Shown here: positions 6,031 to 6,354 of the stretch, in pieces | Layout: every line of letters starts with the position of its first letter | Numbering within the stretch: the stretch's first letter is position 1 | Assembly: GCA_024711185.1 (NCBI GenBank) | Contig: JANJTI010000320.1 | Span: 1-6,354 of the forward strand | Direction: 5' to 3' | Origin: Brevundimonas sp. | GTDB lineage: Bacteria > Pseudomonadota > Alphaproteobacteria > Caulobacterales > Caulobacteraceae | DNA: 6,354 bases | Made by a program: the position numbers and the translations under genes | Notes under the pieces: generated by a model | Databases searched by the model: none | Seen by the model: the letters and a program-made list of their open reading frames with translations, nothing else | What the model was told of the DNA's origin: nothing

Positions 6031-6354
6031 CTGACCTTCGATCCCTACATCCTGTTCCTGCTCGGCCTCGGCGGCGTCGTCCTGCTCGTCTCCTGGGCGC
6101 CGGTCGGGCTGAAGCGTCTGCCGCTGACGCTCGCCATCCTGTGCGTGGCCCTGGGCGTGCTGGTGTTCTCCACCGGGCTGATGGCCTTCGATCCCGACCC
6201 GCGCACCTGGGACACGGCCACCGAACGGCTGACCGAGCTGGTGGTGATCGTCAGCCTGATGGGCGCCGGGCTGAAGATCGACCGGCCGCCCGGCTGGCGG
6301 GCCTGGTCGACGACGTGGCGGCTGCTGATCGTGGCCATGCCGCTGACCATCGCC
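6031..6354 (+). CDS. Cation:proton antiporter, NhaP/CPA1-like (5' end only)
   Basis: This is the first 108 codons of a membrane antiporter that runs off the right edge. The visible part has a short TFDPY N-terminus. A first membrane segment (about 6-25) and a second (about 31-50) follow. A polar loop (51-66) then leads to the CPA1-like block ELVVIVSLMGAGLKIDRP (69-86), and a TWRLLIVAMPLTIA segment begins the next helix (95-108). Such proteins exchange Na+ or K+ for H+ across the inner membrane. The key ion-binding residues lie in the missing part, so ion and direction cannot be stated. The frame has an in-frame TGA at 6013-6015 and the first possible codon matching the expected N-terminus is CTG at 6031; the next GTG (6145) and ATG (6181) would remove the first helix. 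The ribosome signal is weak (GCGAG, 6021-6025). I therefore place the start at 6031 with low certainty, but the family call is reasonable. Confidence 0.75.
   Translation, partial: MTFDPYILFLLGLGGVVLLVSWAPVGLKRLPLTLAILCVALGVLVFSTGLMAFDPDPRTWDTATERLTELVVIVSLMGAGLKIDRPPGWRAWSTTWRLLIVAMPLTIA

Noticed and set aside
1..6354. tRNA, rRNA, CRISPR, insertion sequence, prophage or toxin-antitoxin elements
   Set aside because: Nothing seen by eye supports any of these; spacers are short and the genes are housekeeping or exported proteins with uniform composition.

Overview
This window is very GC-rich and densely coding. Its gene content points to an alphaproteobacterium, most likely in Caulobacteraceae (Caulobacter, Brevundimonas or Phenylobacterium type). 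The reasons are an atp operon that begins with atpH, a typical alphaproteobacterial fabA-fabB pair, frequent GTG and TTG starts, and candidate promoter elements of the GCTANAWC type described for the Caulobacter housekeeping sigma factor. The placement is inference from gene content and style, not from a database match.

Layout, left to right. (1) atpH (F1 delta subunit) lies on the minus strand and is the first gene of an ATP synthase operon that continues off the left edge. (2) A 266-base divergent region follows, with a candidate atp promoter, a short direct repeat and small hairpins. (3) A secreted endonuclease/exonuclease/phosphatase-fold protein is on the plus strand. (4) terC (membrane metal exporter family) and a secreted plant-type glutaminyl-peptide cyclotransferase are one base apart and probably form a two-gene operon behind a good candidate promoter. 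(5) fabA and fabB form an unsaturated fatty acid synthesis operon on the plus strand; fabA most likely starts at a TTG codon. (6) A secreted protein of unknown function with four cysteines is on the minus strand, and its stop codon overlaps that of fabB in a shared CTAG. (7) The 5' end of an NhaP-like cation:proton antiporter runs off the right edge; its frame has no ATG, GTG or TTG at the expected N-terminus.

Functionally the window is mostly housekeeping: ATP synthesis, membrane lipid desaturation and ion homeostasis, plus three exported proteins. FabA makes and isomerises the 10-carbon enoyl-ACP and FabB elongates the cis product, so this pair accounts for anaerobic-type unsaturated fatty acid synthesis. 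The fabI often found next to fabAB in alphaproteobacteria is not here. I found no rRNA, tRNA, CRISPR array, insertion sequence or prophage gene, and nothing that I can defend as a wholly new system. The most open items are the unknown secreted protein, the unusual antiporter start, and the clustering of a TerC-type metal exporter with secreted enzymes.
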